Of a DNA stretch of 56,992 bases, positions 46,034 to 55,462 are shown piece by piece (position 1 is the stretch's first letter; each line of letters begins with the position of its first letter). Source of the stretch: Lentisphaerota bacterium (GTDB lineage: Bacteria; Verrucomicrobiota; Lentisphaeria; Victivallales; Victivallaceae); the NCBI GenBank assembly GCA_015061745.1, contig SUWB01000016.1, forward strand, positions 1-56,992, in the 5' to 3' direction. The position numbers were made by a program, and so were the translations under genes. The notes under the pieces are model-generated. The model did no database searches and was not told the DNA's origin. It saw nothing but the letters and a program-made list of their open reading frames with translations.

Positions 46034-46909
46034 TCAGCTCCGGTCATTTTTATATGCCATCCATTTGTCCCGGAGCTCTTTGCCCCGGGCAAATTCTTCT
46101 TGGAATTCGTCAAAGCGGCCTTCTTCAATAAGGCGGCGCAATGTAAAGTAACGTGCTTCAAATTCATCCATTGCCTTGAGGACGGCAGAAGCATTTTTTT
46201 CAGTGATTTCACGCCACATAGAAGGTGTACTTGCCGCAATACGGCAACTGTCCCGGAATCCTGTGGCACATCCGGCAAAGCGGTTGGACTGCTCTTCCGG
46301 AGTTTTTGCATCAAGAATACCTGAAGTCAATGCAGACGCCACAATGTGAAGAACGTGACTTGTTCTTGCCACAAGAGCATCGTGGTCGTTGGCATCGGTC
46401 AGGTATTTGGGGAACCCGCCGGCGGCAGACCACATATCAGCAATCATTGAAACCGCTTCAGGGTCGGCACTGCCGCCTTTGAGAATGAAAATGTCCGCAT
46501 TGGAATAAAGTGTGGGAAATGCCGCTCCGACACCGTGTTTTTCAGTCCCCGCCATCGGGTGGGAACCTGCAAAACGCACGCCCCGGGGCAGCAGAATCCT
46601 GTCTGCCGCCCGGCAGATTTCCCCTTTGAGAGAACCTACGTCAGTGACAACGGCCCCTTTGGGAAAATCCTTTGCGTGTTCAGCCATAAAGTCAATGGTG
46701 GCCTGAACCGGGATCGCCAGAACTGTGATATCCGCTTTTTGCAGCAGGACAGCTGCATCGGCACACACTTCGTCCACAGCATCAAGTTCCAGGGCCGCTG
46801 AACGGTTGTCCTCACGGCGGCCCCAGCCGATCCGGTGATAGCTCCCTTTGAGAGCCATTCCGAGTGAGCCGCCCAGAAGGCCCAGCCCTACGATACCAAC
46901 ACTCAACAT
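46034..46909 (-). CDS. tyrA: Prephenate dehydrogenase
   Basis: 291 residues, the length of single-domain TyrA. GIVGLGLLGGSLGMAL (residues ~5-20) binds NAD(P). DVGSLKGEI, GSHPMAGTEKHG and NDHDALVARTSHVLHIVAS are the family blocks, the last with the catalytic-type His. It converts prephenate to 4-hydroxyphenylpyruvate in tyrosine synthesis; use of arogenate cannot be excluded. It starts 9 bp after the valS stop without a clear Shine-Dalgarno, so it is probably coupled. Confidence 0.88.
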   Translation of the reverse strand: MLSVGIVGLGLLGGSLGMALKGSYHRIGWGRREDNRSAALELDAVDEVCADAAVLLQKADITVLAIPVQATIDFMAEHAKDFPKGAVVTDVGSLKGEICRAADRILLPRGVRFAGSHPMAGTEKHGVGAAFPTLYSNADIFILKGGSADPEAVSMIADMWSAAGGFPKYLTDANDHDALVARTSHVLHIVASALTSGILDAKTPEEQSNRFAGCATGFRDSCRIAASTPSMWREITEKNASAVLKAMDEFEARYFTLRRLIEEGRFDEFQEEFARGKELRDKWMAYKNDRS

Positions 46910-46918
46910 TGCTGAAAC

Positions 46919-49558
46919 TTATCCCAGAGTTGCCAAAAGTTCTTCAGTACGCACCTTTCTGGCTTCCAGATCAGCCAGCTGAGCACGGGCATTGGCGACC
47001 ACCTGTTCGGGGGCACTGTTGACGAATCGCTCATTGCTCAGTTTTCCGGCGGTACCGGCGATCCACTTGTTGATGTCGGCAAGTTCTTTTTTGAGCTTGG
47101 CTTTTTCAGCTTCCACGTCGATCAACCCGGCAAGAGGCAGACTGATGATACCAGCCTGACAGAGTTTTGAGGGGGCGGCACCGTTTTTGGCACTGTCAAA
47201 ACTTTCAAGTGTAAGTTCGATTTCCTCGGCATTGAGGAGCAGTTTCAGAGAATCGATCTGTCCTTTGAGACCTTCCAAAGCGGCTGCGTCAGCGGCTTTG
47301 ATGTGGAACTTCAGCTTGCGGCCGTCGGGAATATTGTAGTTGGAACGCAGGAAACGTCCGCCTTTGACCAGTTCAAATTTGGCTTCAGCAAGTTTTGCTT
47401 CGCTGTCAAAGGCAATGTTGCTGCTGACAGGCATCTGCTGGTACATAAGGAGTTCATTTTCAGCGAGCAATCCCATACGGTGAGCCAGTTCTTCGGTGAT
47501 GAAGGGCATAAAGGGATGAAGCAGTTTCAGAATACGGAAAAGAGCCCAATCCAGGACTGCCAGAGCCCGTTCCTTGTCGGCACCGCCTGCCCGCATGGGG
47601 AGTTTTTCAGCTTCCACGAACCAGTCGCAGAAGTCGCTCCAAACCAGATCGTAGAGAGCGTGAGCGGCGGTATGGAAACGGAATTTTTCAAGTTCCGCAT
47701 CAATGAAAGCAGCCGCGGCATCCAGTTTTGCGGCCATCCACTTTTCATCGGCAGAAAGGTTTTCAGGCAGAGATTCCACCACCTGACTGGGACCCTGCAT
47801 CTGGCGGAAACGGCAGGCGTTCCAGAGCTTGTTGGCAAAATTCCGGCCGATCTCACATTTTTCGTTGGAATAACGGATATCCATACCCACAGGAGCGATG
47901 TAAACGATAGAGAAGCGCAAAGCATCGGCACCGTATTCTGCGATCACATCCAGCGGGTCGGGGGAGTTGCCCAGAGATTTTGAAAGTTTCCGGCCCTTTT
48001 CGTCGCGGATGATACTGGTGAAATAGACGTTTTTGAAGGGAATCTTGCCCATAAATTCACACCCGGCCATAATCATACGGGCGACCCAGAAGAAGATGAT
48101 ATCGGGAGCGGTGACCAGATCGTTGGTGGTGTAGAAGTGATCCAGCTCAGCAGTCTTTTCGGGCCAGCCCATAATGGAGAAGGGCCACAGCCAGCTTGAG
48201 AACCAGGTGTCGAGCACATCTTCTTCCTGTCTCCACTTGCCGGGGGCGGTGGGGGCTTCGAGGCCGACATACACTTCGTTGGTGTCATCGTTGTACCAGG
48301 CAGGAATCCGGTGTCCCCACCAGAGCTGACGTGAAATACACCAATCCTGGATATTTTCCATCCAGTGGAAATAGGTTTTGCTCCACCGTTCGGGATAGAA
48401 TTTGATTTCGCCGGAACGCACCGCTTCGATAGCGGGCTTGGCAAGTTCACCCATACGGCAGAACCACTGGAAACTCACCAGTGTTTCAATGGGCACGTCG
48501 CCCCGTTCGGAGTAACCGACAGCGTGGACGATATCTTCGATCTTTTCCACCAATCCCTGTTCGGTCAGCATTGCAACGCACTTTTCTCTGGCGGCGAAAC
48601 GTTCCATACCGGCAAATTCCGGTCCGCAGAGGGCGTTCAATGTGGCATCGGGATTCATAATGTTGATGACTTCAAGATTGTTCCTGTGGCCCACTTCAAA
48701 GTCGTTGGGGTCGTGGGCGGGAGTGATCTTCACGCAGCCGGTACCTTTGGTGGGATCGGCGTGGATATCAGCGATAACAGGGATCTTGCGGTCGGTGAGG
48801 GGCAGGCAGAGCATCTTGCCGATCAGGTGTTTGTAACGTTCATCATCGGGATGAACTGCCACAGCGGTGTCACCGAACATCGTTTCGGGACGGGTGGTGG
48901 CGACAACCACATATTCGTCACTGTTTTCAACGGGGTAGCGGAAGTAGTAGAACTTTCCGGGAACATCTTTGTAGATTACCTCTTCGTCAGAAAGAGCACT
49001 CTTTGCTGCGGGGCACCAGTTGATCATACGCTGACCGCGGTAGATGTAGCCTTTGTTGTAAAGTTCGACGAAAACCTTTTTTACGGCGTCAGAAAGGCCG
49101 GCATCCATAGTGAAGCGTTCCCGTTCCCAGTCGCAGGAGCAGCCCAGAGTACGCAGCTGTTTGATGATCTTGCCGCCGAATTCCTCTTTCCACTGCCAGA
49201 CTCTTTTGATGAACTCGTCGCGGCCCAGTTCGTCCCGGGTGACGTTTTCAGTCTGTTTGAGGTATTTGACCACCCTTGCTTCGGTGGCGATACCAGCGTG
49301 GTCGGTACCGGGGAACCAGCAGACTTCAAAGCCTTTCATACGGGCACGGCGGCAGAGGATGTCCTGCAAGGTGTTGTTGAGGACGTGGCCCAGAGTAAGG
49401 ATACCCGTTACGTTGGGGGGAGGAATAACAATGGAGTAACCGGGCTTTGAGGAATTGGCTTCGCCGTGAAAGGCGTTCATTTCTTCCCATTTGGGGAACC
49501 AGTATTTTTCCACCTCGGCCGGTTCATACGCCCGGGGCAGTGCTTCAAGCTGACTCAT
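46919..49558 (-). CDS. valS: Valyl-tRNA synthetase
   Basis: 879 residues, normal for ValRS. PPNVTGILTLGHVLNNTLQD (residues ~48-67) is the HIGH region, but its first His is Thr (TLGH). KGRKLSKSLGNSPDPLDV (about residue 524) holds the KMSKS motif as KLSKS. An editing domain lies between, an anticodon-binding domain follows, and the C-terminal ~70 residues form the coiled-coil arm (VEAEKAKLKKELADINKWIA). It charges tRNA-Val in the cytoplasm. It leads the operon valS-tyrA-ABC-ClC-recD2. Confidence 0.96.
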   Translation of the reverse strand: MSQLEALPRAYEPAEVEKYWFPKWEEMNAFHGEANSSKPGYSIVIPPPNVTGILTLGHVLNNTLQDILCRRARMKGFEVCWFPGTDHAGIATEARVVKYLKQTENVTRDELGRDEFIKRVWQWKEEFGGKIIKQLRTLGCSCDWERERFTMDAGLSDAVKKVFVELYNKGYIYRGQRMINWCPAAKSALSDEEVIYKDVPGKFYYFRYPVENSDEYVVVATTRPETMFGDTAVAVHPDDERYKHLIGKMLCLPLTDRKIPVIADIHADPTKGTGCVKITPAHDPNDFEVGHRNNLEVINIMNPDATLNALCGPEFAGMERFAAREKCVAMLTEQGLVEKIEDIVHAVGYSERGDVPIETLVSFQWFCRMGELAKPAIEAVRSGEIKFYPERWSKTYFHWMENIQDWCISRQLWWGHRIPAWYNDDTNEVYVGLEAPTAPGKWRQEEDVLDTWFSSWLWPFSIMGWPEKTAELDHFYTTNDLVTAPDIIFFWVARMIMAGCEFMGKIPFKNVYFTSIIRDEKGRKLSKSLGNSPDPLDVIAEYGADALRFSIVYIAPVGMDIRYSNEKCEIGRNFANKLWNACRFRQMQGPSQVVESLPENLSADEKWMAAKLDAAAAFIDAELEKFRFHTAAHALYDLVWSDFCDWFVEAEKLPMRAGGADKERALAVLDWALFRILKLLHPFMPFITEELAHRMGLLAENELLMYQQMPVSSNIAFDSEAKLAEAKFELVKGGRFLRSNYNIPDGRKLKFHIKAADAAALEGLKGQIDSLKLLLNAEEIELTLESFDSAKNGAAPSKLCQAGIISLPLAGLIDVEAEKAKLKKELADINKWIAGTAGKLSNERFVNSAPEQVVANARAQLADLEARKVRTEELLATLG

Positions 49559-49607
49559 AAATGACCTCTTTGAATTTTTTGTTTATTAAAAAAAGTACAA
49601 TCTTCAC

Positions 49608-49620
49608 ATAATATAGCACA
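49608..49620 (-). promoter_or_regulatory. Extended -10 box upstream of valS
   Basis: Minus-strand TGTGCTATATTAT, identical to the 13-mer at 41124-41136. It lies 50 bp before valS. A TTTGAA hexamer stands too close (12 bp) for a standard -35, so an extended -10 promoter is the better reading. The rest of the 214-bp gap to the AraC gene shows nothing I can name. Confidence 0.45.
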
Positions 49621-49772
49621 TAAATGCTTCAAATTCCAGAAAATAAGCTCTGAAAAAGAGTAAAAACTCCTGATATTCTCTCTCCGGTCAAATGGAACGG
49701 GGGATCGGAAGTTGTTGAACTCCCTTTGTCCGGGGGGGGCTGCTCAAGTTGGCAAATGGGATCAGGAACTGT

Positions 49773-50684
49773 TCAGTTCTCTTTTGGGGAAGTGAGATTT
49801 TCCCGGAATTCTGTCGGAGTGCAGTTAAAAAAATCTTTGAAACTTCTTGTGAAATGTAAAGGCGTCGTGAATCCGCAGCGGAATCCGATCACTTTTACCG
49901 GGAGTGCCGTGTTTTTCAACATTTCAGCACTGTTTTTCAGCCGCAGGCGGTTCAGATATTTCAAAGGAGGAAGTGAAAAAAACTGTATGAATTTCCGCCG
50001 CAGCGTGGCGGGACTGACTCCCAGAGCATCTGCCATTTCAGAAACGGTGATCTGACGGGAAAGATTGTTGTTGAGGAACGCCAGAAGGGGCATCATTTCT
50101 GCGGGCATTTCAGGGACGGAATTTCTTTTTTCTTCGGCAAGGAGCAGCAGCAGAGAATAGATTTCTTCGGCAGCTCTTCTGTGAGAACCGTTTTCCCGGA
50201 TCAGTTTGCCGATGTGACGTATTCTTTTTTCTATTTCTCCGGGGTCGGAAGGCGTCAGGTGCAATACCCGGTCAAAGCCGAGACTTTCGCACAGTGCCGC
50301 ACAGTTGTTGCCGTTGGTAAGCAGAGTCAATTTGCGTCTTTTCTTTCCCGGTTCGGCATTGCGGATCATAACATTGCAGTGAGGTACGATAATAAAAACT
50401 TCTCCGGGGGTGAGAATAAAAGTCTCAGCGTCTGTGCGGTATTCCAGAGAGCCTTCAAGACACAGTTCAACGGAACAGAGATGATAGTTGAAGTGCTGCA
50501 GCCAGGCATCGTCATCTCTGAGTGCATCGCAAAAAAGGGTGGGGAAAAGAGGGTATGCACAATCGTTCTCCCAGTGATAACGTTCTCTGAAAACGTAATT
50601 TACGTCAGAGGTAAGGATGTCACGGGATTCTTCGTCAAAAATCATTCGTGCACTTTTTATTATATATTTTGATTGTTTTTGCAT
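49773..50684 (-). CDS. AraC-family transcriptional regulator
   Basis: 303 residues. I start at the ATG at 50684 (MQKQSKYI); an upstream TTG extension looks non-coding. The N-terminal ~170 residues resemble a cupin sensor (SVELCLEGSLEYRTDAETF; LTPGEVFIIVPHCNVMIRN). Residues ~205-300 hold the AraC domain (ISRQ-like SRQITVSEMADALGVSPATL; IGFRCGFTTPLHFTRSFKDF). It is divergent from the prepilin/beta-helix pair at 50789-53726 and is its likely activator. Confidence 0.83.
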   Translation of the reverse strand: MQKQSKYIIKSARMIFDEESRDILTSDVNYVFRERYHWENDCAYPLFPTLFCDALRDDDAWLQHFNYHLCSVELCLEGSLEYRTDAETFILTPGEVFIIVPHCNVMIRNAEPGKKRRKLTLLTNGNNCAALCESLGFDRVLHLTPSDPGEIEKRIRHIGKLIRENGSHRRAAEEIYSLLLLLAEEKRNSVPEMPAEMMPLLAFLNNNLSRQITVSEMADALGVSPATLRRKFIQFFSLPPLKYLNRLRLKNSAEMLKNTALPVKVIGFRCGFTTPLHFTRSFKDFFNCTPTEFRENLTSPKEN

Positions 50685-50709
50685 ACTATTTTTATCTTTA
50701 TACGTTGCA

Positions 50710-50739
50710 TTGAATTGCACTATACAGTATATTTTATAC
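50710..50739 (+). promoter_or_regulatory. Candidate promoter of the prepilin/beta-helix unit
   Basis: TTGAAT (50710-50715), a 17-18-bp spacer and TTATAC (50734-50739) lie 50 bp before the start at 50789. A perfect palindrome TATACAGTATA (50721-50731) sits in the spacer. Weak but well placed in the divergent region next to the AraC gene. Confidence 0.35.
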
Positions 50740-50788
50740 AACATTTAATATAAACTGCCTGATTTAATTTTACAACAGGAAAGAAAAA

Positions 50789-51832
50789 ATGAAAAGAAAA
50801 AAATTTGTCCGCTGTCTGTTTGGGGAAAGAAAATCATTTTCTTCTCTTTTCACCTTGATAGAACTTCTTGTAAGCAAAACTTGTCAAATCTGTGTTTATG
50901 TTTTGCGAAAAATTGGTGCTTGCCTTAATATTTGCCGTTGCAATTCTGCCAAATGCGGGATTGTCGGTTTTGCGGATGCAAAAACGGCAATCCACCAAAA
51001 GTTTTTGGCAAGGATGGATGGGGCCCGGGGAAGGAAGGGAGAACCTTTTTTCAAAAAGGGTTCCCTTCCTTTCCCGGCTCCTTTCACCTTGATAGAACTT
51101 CTTGTCGTGATTGCCATCATTGCTATCCTTGCGGCGATGCTGCTGCCCGCCTTGCAGCAGGCCCGGGGGCGGGCTTTGGACTCTGTCTGCAAAAATAATC
51201 TTAAACAGACCGGCAATATGATCACCTTTTATGTTGCCGACTACAAAGATATGATGCCTGATTCCAACGGCACCGATCAGGCGACGACTGCTTACTATCA
51301 CTATCTGATCCGCAATGATAATTATGTGGGGCTGGGAAAACTTGATTCATTCCGGAACAAAAACCGTTCTCTTACAGATTCGGCGATCCTTCCCGGTACC
51401 AAGCCCGGTCATTTGTACTGCCCTGCTGTGGAGCTCAACTACAAAGACTATAAAAACGCTGCCACCCGCTGGGGCGGTGACAACAGAGACAATTTGATCA
51501 ATACTTATGAATATATCAATTCCTACGTTGCCAAAACCAATCTGAACTATTACACCTATTCAGCCAACCGGACAAAGTATGCTTCTGTTGTGCGGAACTC
51601 CGGAAAGATCAACGATGTCCGGGCTCTCAATGCTCCTGTGACGACTTGTATGCTCCACGTCAAATTTGAAGGAATGCACAACGGCAATACAAATTTGCTT
51701 TATATCGACACCACTGTCAAAGGAGCCAAATTCGTTCCCTCTTACGCATTATTGGGAACAAATGTGGGCAGTTCAGGCCATATTCTTGCTGTTATTTATG
51801 ACCGCTGGACGGGAAGATCCCCTCAATTTTAA
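50789..51832 (+). CDS. Prepilin-like protein with 234-bp in-frame insert (diverged copy)
   Basis: 347 residues. A basic leader ([20 protein letters not shown]) precedes the first FTLIELLV, then 78 residues of the repeat, then the second [20 protein letters not shown] helix. The ribosome site AGGAAAG is 6 bp upstream. The C-terminal region lacks a clear H-X9-DG motif. In this gene the first target copy is identical at the DNA level to the element's own right end. The beta-helix protein follows after 19 bp, and the divergent AraC gene probably controls both. Confidence 0.85.
   Translation: MKRKKFVRCLFGERKSFSSLFTLIELLVSKTCQICVYVLRKIGACLNICRCNSAKCGIVGFADAKTAIHQKFLARMDGARGRKGEPFFKKGSLPFPAPFTLIELLVVIAIIAILAAMLLPALQQARGRALDSVCKNNLKQTGNMITFYVADYKDMMPDSNGTDQATTAYYHYLIRNDNYVGLGKLDSFRNKNRSLTDSAILPGTKPGHLYCPAVELNYKDYKNAATRWGGDNRDNLINTYEYINSYVAKTNLNYYTYSANRTKYASVVRNSGKINDVRALNAPVTTCMLHVKFEGMHNGNTNLLYIDTTVKGAKFVPSYALLGTNVGSSGHILAVIYDRWTGRSPQF
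50872..51105 (+). repeat. 234-bp in-frame prepilin-targeting repeat, copy 3 (diverged)
   Basis: Same length, same insertion point and same phase as copies 1 and 2, with 12 substitutions and no gaps. Nine of the resulting codon differences change the residue (for example Ala to Val, Phe to Cys, Cys to Arg), so the peptide is not strongly conserved, whereas length and frame are. Confidence 0.92.
51025..51077. repeat. Near-perfect palindrome inside repeat copy 3
   Basis: Same hairpin as in copies 1 and 2. One change near the right base (CCTTTCCCGG for CCTTCCCCGG) weakens a single pair; the loop and inner stem are unchanged. Confidence 0.8.
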
Positions 51833-51851
51833 CATAAAGGTTTGATCTCTT

Positions 51852-53726
51852 ATGAAAAAGTTTTTTGTGTTTTTTCTCTCAGTTGCCGGAATCATCTTGA
51901 GCGGCGTTGAGACGGTCAAAGTTTCTTCTTTCGGCTTTGATGCCAAGGATTCCACTCGTTTTCTGCAAAAAGCCATAGATTCCGGAGCCCGGCAGGTCAT
52001 TGTGGATAATGTGGGCAAACCCTGGATCACGGATTCTCTGGTGCTGCGTTCCGATCTGGAACTGATTTTGGCTGACGGCGTGGTGCTGAAGGCTCTTCCC
52101 GGAAGTTTTCATCATAAAACTGCTTTTCTTTTCAAACTGGACGAACTGAAAAACGTTGTTATTCGCGGTCAGGGTAAAGCCGTGATCGAAATGAATAAAA
52201 AAGATTATCAGAACTCCAAAGTGTACCAGTGGTCGGAATGGCGTCACGCCATTTCTCTCAGAGGATGTCACAATGTGCGTATCGAAAATTTGACGGTCAA
52301 AAGTTCCGGCGGTGACGGCATTTATGTGGGACACAGCAAAGGTCCTTCACGCAATATCCTTATTGACAAGGTCATTTGTGAAGATCATCACCGTCAGGGG
52401 ATCAGTGTCATCAGTGTGGATGGTTTGATTATCAGGAACAGTGCTTTCAACTCCACCGGCGGCACTCCACCCCAGTCGGGGATCGACATTGAACCCAACC
52501 ATTTTACCAATTCCGTCCGCAATATATTGGTGGAAAATTGTGAGTTCAACAATAATACTTCAGCAGGCTTTATGATCCACCTGGGCGGTCCTGACAAGGT
52601 GTCAGATATAACGATCCGCAATTGCCGGATGCTGAACAATAGAGTGGGCTTTCAAGCCTATACCGGCGGACGGGCGGGCTCTGTTCCCTGCCGCATCAGT
52701 GTGGAAAATTGTCTTTTGGCTGACAATAAAGAGAATGCAGTTGTTCTTTATAATCAGTGGGAAAATGGCAATAAAATCCTTTTCCGCAATACCGTTTTTG
52801 ATCACAGAACCGGAAACGGCGTGCCTGTGGTGTTGGATAACGGCCGGGTCAGTTCCAATGTTACGGGAGTTCAGTTTGAAAAAGTTAAAGTCATCCCGAA
52901 ACGCAGAGATATTATGGAGTATGTGGGCAAAACCGGCTTCGGCGTTACAGGAATTTCAGGAGATATTACAATTGTCCGGGGCAAAAAAAGTGAAAAGTTT
53001 GACTTTGAAAAATTCAAAAAGAATAATAAACCTCAAGGCGAAGTGCTCAACTTCAAAAGTGCTGCACTGGATCTGAAAAAAGTCAAGGCTGTAAAAAGTG
53101 TTCAAACGCCGGTGCAGCACGGAGTCAAATTCCGCGGCAAACAGATCAAATATATTTTCTGTGCCTCGCAAGTTGGCACTTATCCCGTCAAATTCAAAGT
53201 TTCTCCTGTGGGAAAGAGCAATCTTGATACCCGGGTGGTTTTCTATGACAAGGCCGGAAACGTAATGGAATCTTTACGGTCAAAGGAAAGAGAGTTTACC
53301 CATATCCTGAAGATCCGTACTCCCGGTGTTTATCTGTGCACCATCAATACCGGCCGTCACGGAGTTTCTGTTTCCTCTGAATTGCCCGGAGGAGCTGTGG
53401 CTCAGGATCGTTTGCCTATGGTGCACGGGAGCAATTTCAAACTCTACTTTTATGTTCCTGCCGGTGTTAAAGGATTCAGTGTGGAAGTTGCCGCTTCCCG
53501 CACAGAATATGTGACCGTAGCGATTCTTGATCCTGCGGGGAAAAAGGCCGCCGGAAAAGAAAAGATCAACAACACTGCTGCTTTGGAAGTCAAAGTGCCT
53601 GATTCCGCAAAAGGAGGCGTCTGGGCCGTTAATATCCGTAACGCCGTGGAAGATTACCAGCTGCGTCTGAGTGCACCTTTGACGCCGGTGCTTTCACCCT
53701 CGCCGGAATATGTCGTGACAGAATAA
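51852..53726 (+). CDS. Secreted right-handed beta-helix protein (pectate-lyase-like)
   Basis: 624 residues with signal peptide MKKFFVFFLSVAGIILSGVE. Residues ~25-360 form a parallel beta-helix with regular repeats (NVRIENLTVKSSGGDGIYVG; RNILIDKVICEDHHRQG; DGLIIRNSAFNSTGG; VRNILVENCEFNNNTSAGF). The first ~60 residues carry the short repeat typical of pectate-lyase superfamily proteins. Residues ~400-620 are beta-sandwich-like and end close to the stop without a membrane anchor. Catalytic residues cannot be assigned, so lyase or GH28-like action is possible. It is 19 bp after the prepilin. Confidence 0.75.
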   Translation: MKKFFVFFLSVAGIILSGVETVKVSSFGFDAKDSTRFLQKAIDSGARQVIVDNVGKPWITDSLVLRSDLELILADGVVLKALPGSFHHKTAFLFKLDELKNVVIRGQGKAVIEMNKKDYQNSKVYQWSEWRHAISLRGCHNVRIENLTVKSSGGDGIYVGHSKGPSRNILIDKVICEDHHRQGISVISVDGLIIRNSAFNSTGGTPPQSGIDIEPNHFTNSVRNILVENCEFNNNTSAGFMIHLGGPDKVSDITIRNCRMLNNRVGFQAYTGGRAGSVPCRISVENCLLADNKENAVVLYNQWENGNKILFRNTVFDHRTGNGVPVVLDNGRVSSNVTGVQFEKVKVIPKRRDIMEYVGKTGFGVTGISGDITIVRGKKSEKFDFEKFKKNNKPQGEVLNFKSAALDLKKVKAVKSVQTPVQHGVKFRGKQIKYIFCASQVGTYPVKFKVSPVGKSNLDTRVVFYDKAGNVMESLRSKEREFTHILKIRTPGVYLCTINTGRHGVSVSSELPGGAVAQDRLPMVHGSNFKLYFYVPAGVKGFSVEVAASRTEYVTVAILDPAGKKAAGKEKINNTAALEVKVPDSAKGGVWAVNIRNAVEDYQLRLSAPLTPVLSPSPEYVVTE

Positions 53727-53794
53727 GTCCGGCTTTGAGCAGAAGTTGTTTCTGTTTTGTCCTGTTGTATAGAGGGGCTCACCTTGTGTTTTTC

Positions 53795-55429
53795 TCACTT
53801 TTCCCGGAAAGGAAAAATTTGAAACAGAAGTTCTCCCTGAGGGGTCTGAAACACCTGCTTTATCAAGAAATTTTCCCGTAAGGTAAAATAAGTTGCCCGG
53901 GTTAACGCATTTAAGGCATTACCGGTTATGTAAACCGGAATTTTTCCGGAAAGAGATCCTGCGATGAGTTGTTGGGGCGATTCTTCCAGGACTTTGGGGA
54001 AGAAATCAATTTTTCCGGAAGCGTTATGGAGATATTCTGCCCTGTGGACCAGAATATTCTCCGGCCTGGGAACGGGATCGGTGATACTTTTTCGCAAAGC
54101 TATCTTGTTGGCATATTCGTGCTGCCTGGAGGCGGGCAGCTGCTTTCTGCCAGGGTGGTGAACAAAGAAAAGTTCCACGCGTCCCGGATCATAATTGTGG
54201 ATCAAAAGTGCCTGCTTGGGGAGAACTTTTGAGAAATGGCGCAAGGCTGTTATTTCCTTGCCGCAGTAATCCTGTTGAGGGAAGAAGAAGGCGATCAGCA
54301 TCAATTCAATGCCGATCAGCCAGGCTGCCTTTGTGATTCCGTCATCAGTGAAAATATTTAATGCTCTCAAGATTCCCAGAGTGCTTCTGAGCAATAACCA
54401 TACAAACAACGATATGACGGGCAAGAAAAATCGCATACAGAAATAACAGTGAGGGAAATAAAGCAGTGTCAGAATCAGGAATTGCAAAAATATAAAACAG
54501 CATTCCGCTTTGAAAGCACGACTGCAGGGCAGGGATTTTTTTCGGCAAAGCAAACAGAAAGTTCCTGCTGAGAGTATGGCTGCTCCAAGTATGAGAATAC
54601 CCCGTCCCCATTTCAGTGAATCGATGATGTTGCGGGGAATATAACTGAACGAAAAAAGAAGTTCCGGAAAATCATAAGGGACCGGCGTGTGAAAATGATA
54701 GCCGCTGCGTGAAGGCGAACCGAACACCTGACAGTTAAATATGGCAGAAAAAAGAGTTGTCAACAAAGAAGGCAGGAGCAGAAAGATCCAACTGGATATG
54801 AAGATATTTTTTTGCCGTTTGCACAAGGTGAACAAAAACCACGCTGCCGGCAGAAGCATAGGATAACCCGTCATACGCAAAGAACCGCAAATGGCCGCTG
54901 CAATGCCGTACAAAAGAAAAAGTTTCGGCACGTTTTTTTCTAAATCTATCATATTCCTGAAAAGCCACAGCATAATAAAAAGCAATGCTGAATAGGGGAT
55001 TTCTGTCATAACTGAACCGCAATATTCCAGAAAACAGGGGACCATAAACAGTAAAGCACAGGTAAGTGCTGTTCCGCCGTACTCTTTGTCTTTGTGAAAA
55101 AGCAGCACGGCAAAAAGCATAAGTATCATTGCCCAGAATCCAATGGCTGCACCGGCTGCTTCAGGAGTTGGCGACAAAAGGAGAAAGGGCATCAGAAGAA
55201 CAGACAGTGATGGGGAATAGCGGGACGGGAAAAATTCTCCATTGAGCGTAAAACCGAAATTGAATCCCCGGCACATTCGTAAAGCTCCGGTGAAGGGTTC
55301 TACACTGTCAGGCGTGGAACTCAGCAGAATACCGGGAGAAAATCCGGTAATCAAACGCAAAAGAAAAATAAAAAGAACTAACGCCGGTAAAACTAAAGAG
55401 AATAACTTTTCCTGCTTTACGGTCAACAT
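53795..55429 (-). CDS. Integral membrane glycosyltransferase-like protein (PMT/ArnT-type)
   Basis: 544 residues. About ten membrane helices occupy residues ~10-395, with acidic residues in the first external loop (SSTPDSVEPFTGALRM) where GT39/GT83 enzymes keep their catalytic Asp. The C-terminal ~150 residues are a soluble domain. It most likely transfers a sugar from a polyprenyl-phosphate donor to a lipid or protein outside the membrane; the substrate is unknown. It has the same organisation as the split pair at 28944-30856. Its stop is 68 bp from the convergent beta-helix gene, and I see no clear terminator between them. Confidence 0.68.
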   Translation of the reverse strand: MLTVKQEKLFSLVLPALVLFIFLLRLITGFSPGILLSSTPDSVEPFTGALRMCRGFNFGFTLNGEFFPSRYSPSLSVLLMPFLLLSPTPEAAGAAIGFWAMILMLFAVLLFHKDKEYGGTALTCALLFMVPCFLEYCGSVMTEIPYSALLFIMLWLFRNMIDLEKNVPKLFLLYGIAAAICGSLRMTGYPMLLPAAWFLFTLCKRQKNIFISSWIFLLLPSLLTTLFSAIFNCQVFGSPSRSGYHFHTPVPYDFPELLFSFSYIPRNIIDSLKWGRGILILGAAILSAGTFCLLCRKKSLPCSRAFKAECCFIFLQFLILTLLYFPHCYFCMRFFLPVISLFVWLLLRSTLGILRALNIFTDDGITKAAWLIGIELMLIAFFFPQQDYCGKEITALRHFSKVLPKQALLIHNYDPGRVELFFVHHPGRKQLPASRQHEYANKIALRKSITDPVPRPENILVHRAEYLHNASGKIDFFPKVLEESPQQLIAGSLSGKIPVYITGNALNALTRATYFTLRENFLIKQVFQTPQGELLFQIFPFREK

Positions 55430-55462
55430 TGTCTCTGTCCTGTAAGTTATAGATGAAAATGT

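Noticed and set aside
48365-49450. Long plus-strand open frame opposite valS
   Set aside because: It is antisense to an unmistakable valyl-tRNA synthetase and encodes no recognisable protein.
49766-49779. Palindrome GAACTGTTCAGTTC at the end of the AraC gene as a terminator
   Set aside because: The stem is only 6 bp and no T-run follows on the minus strand.
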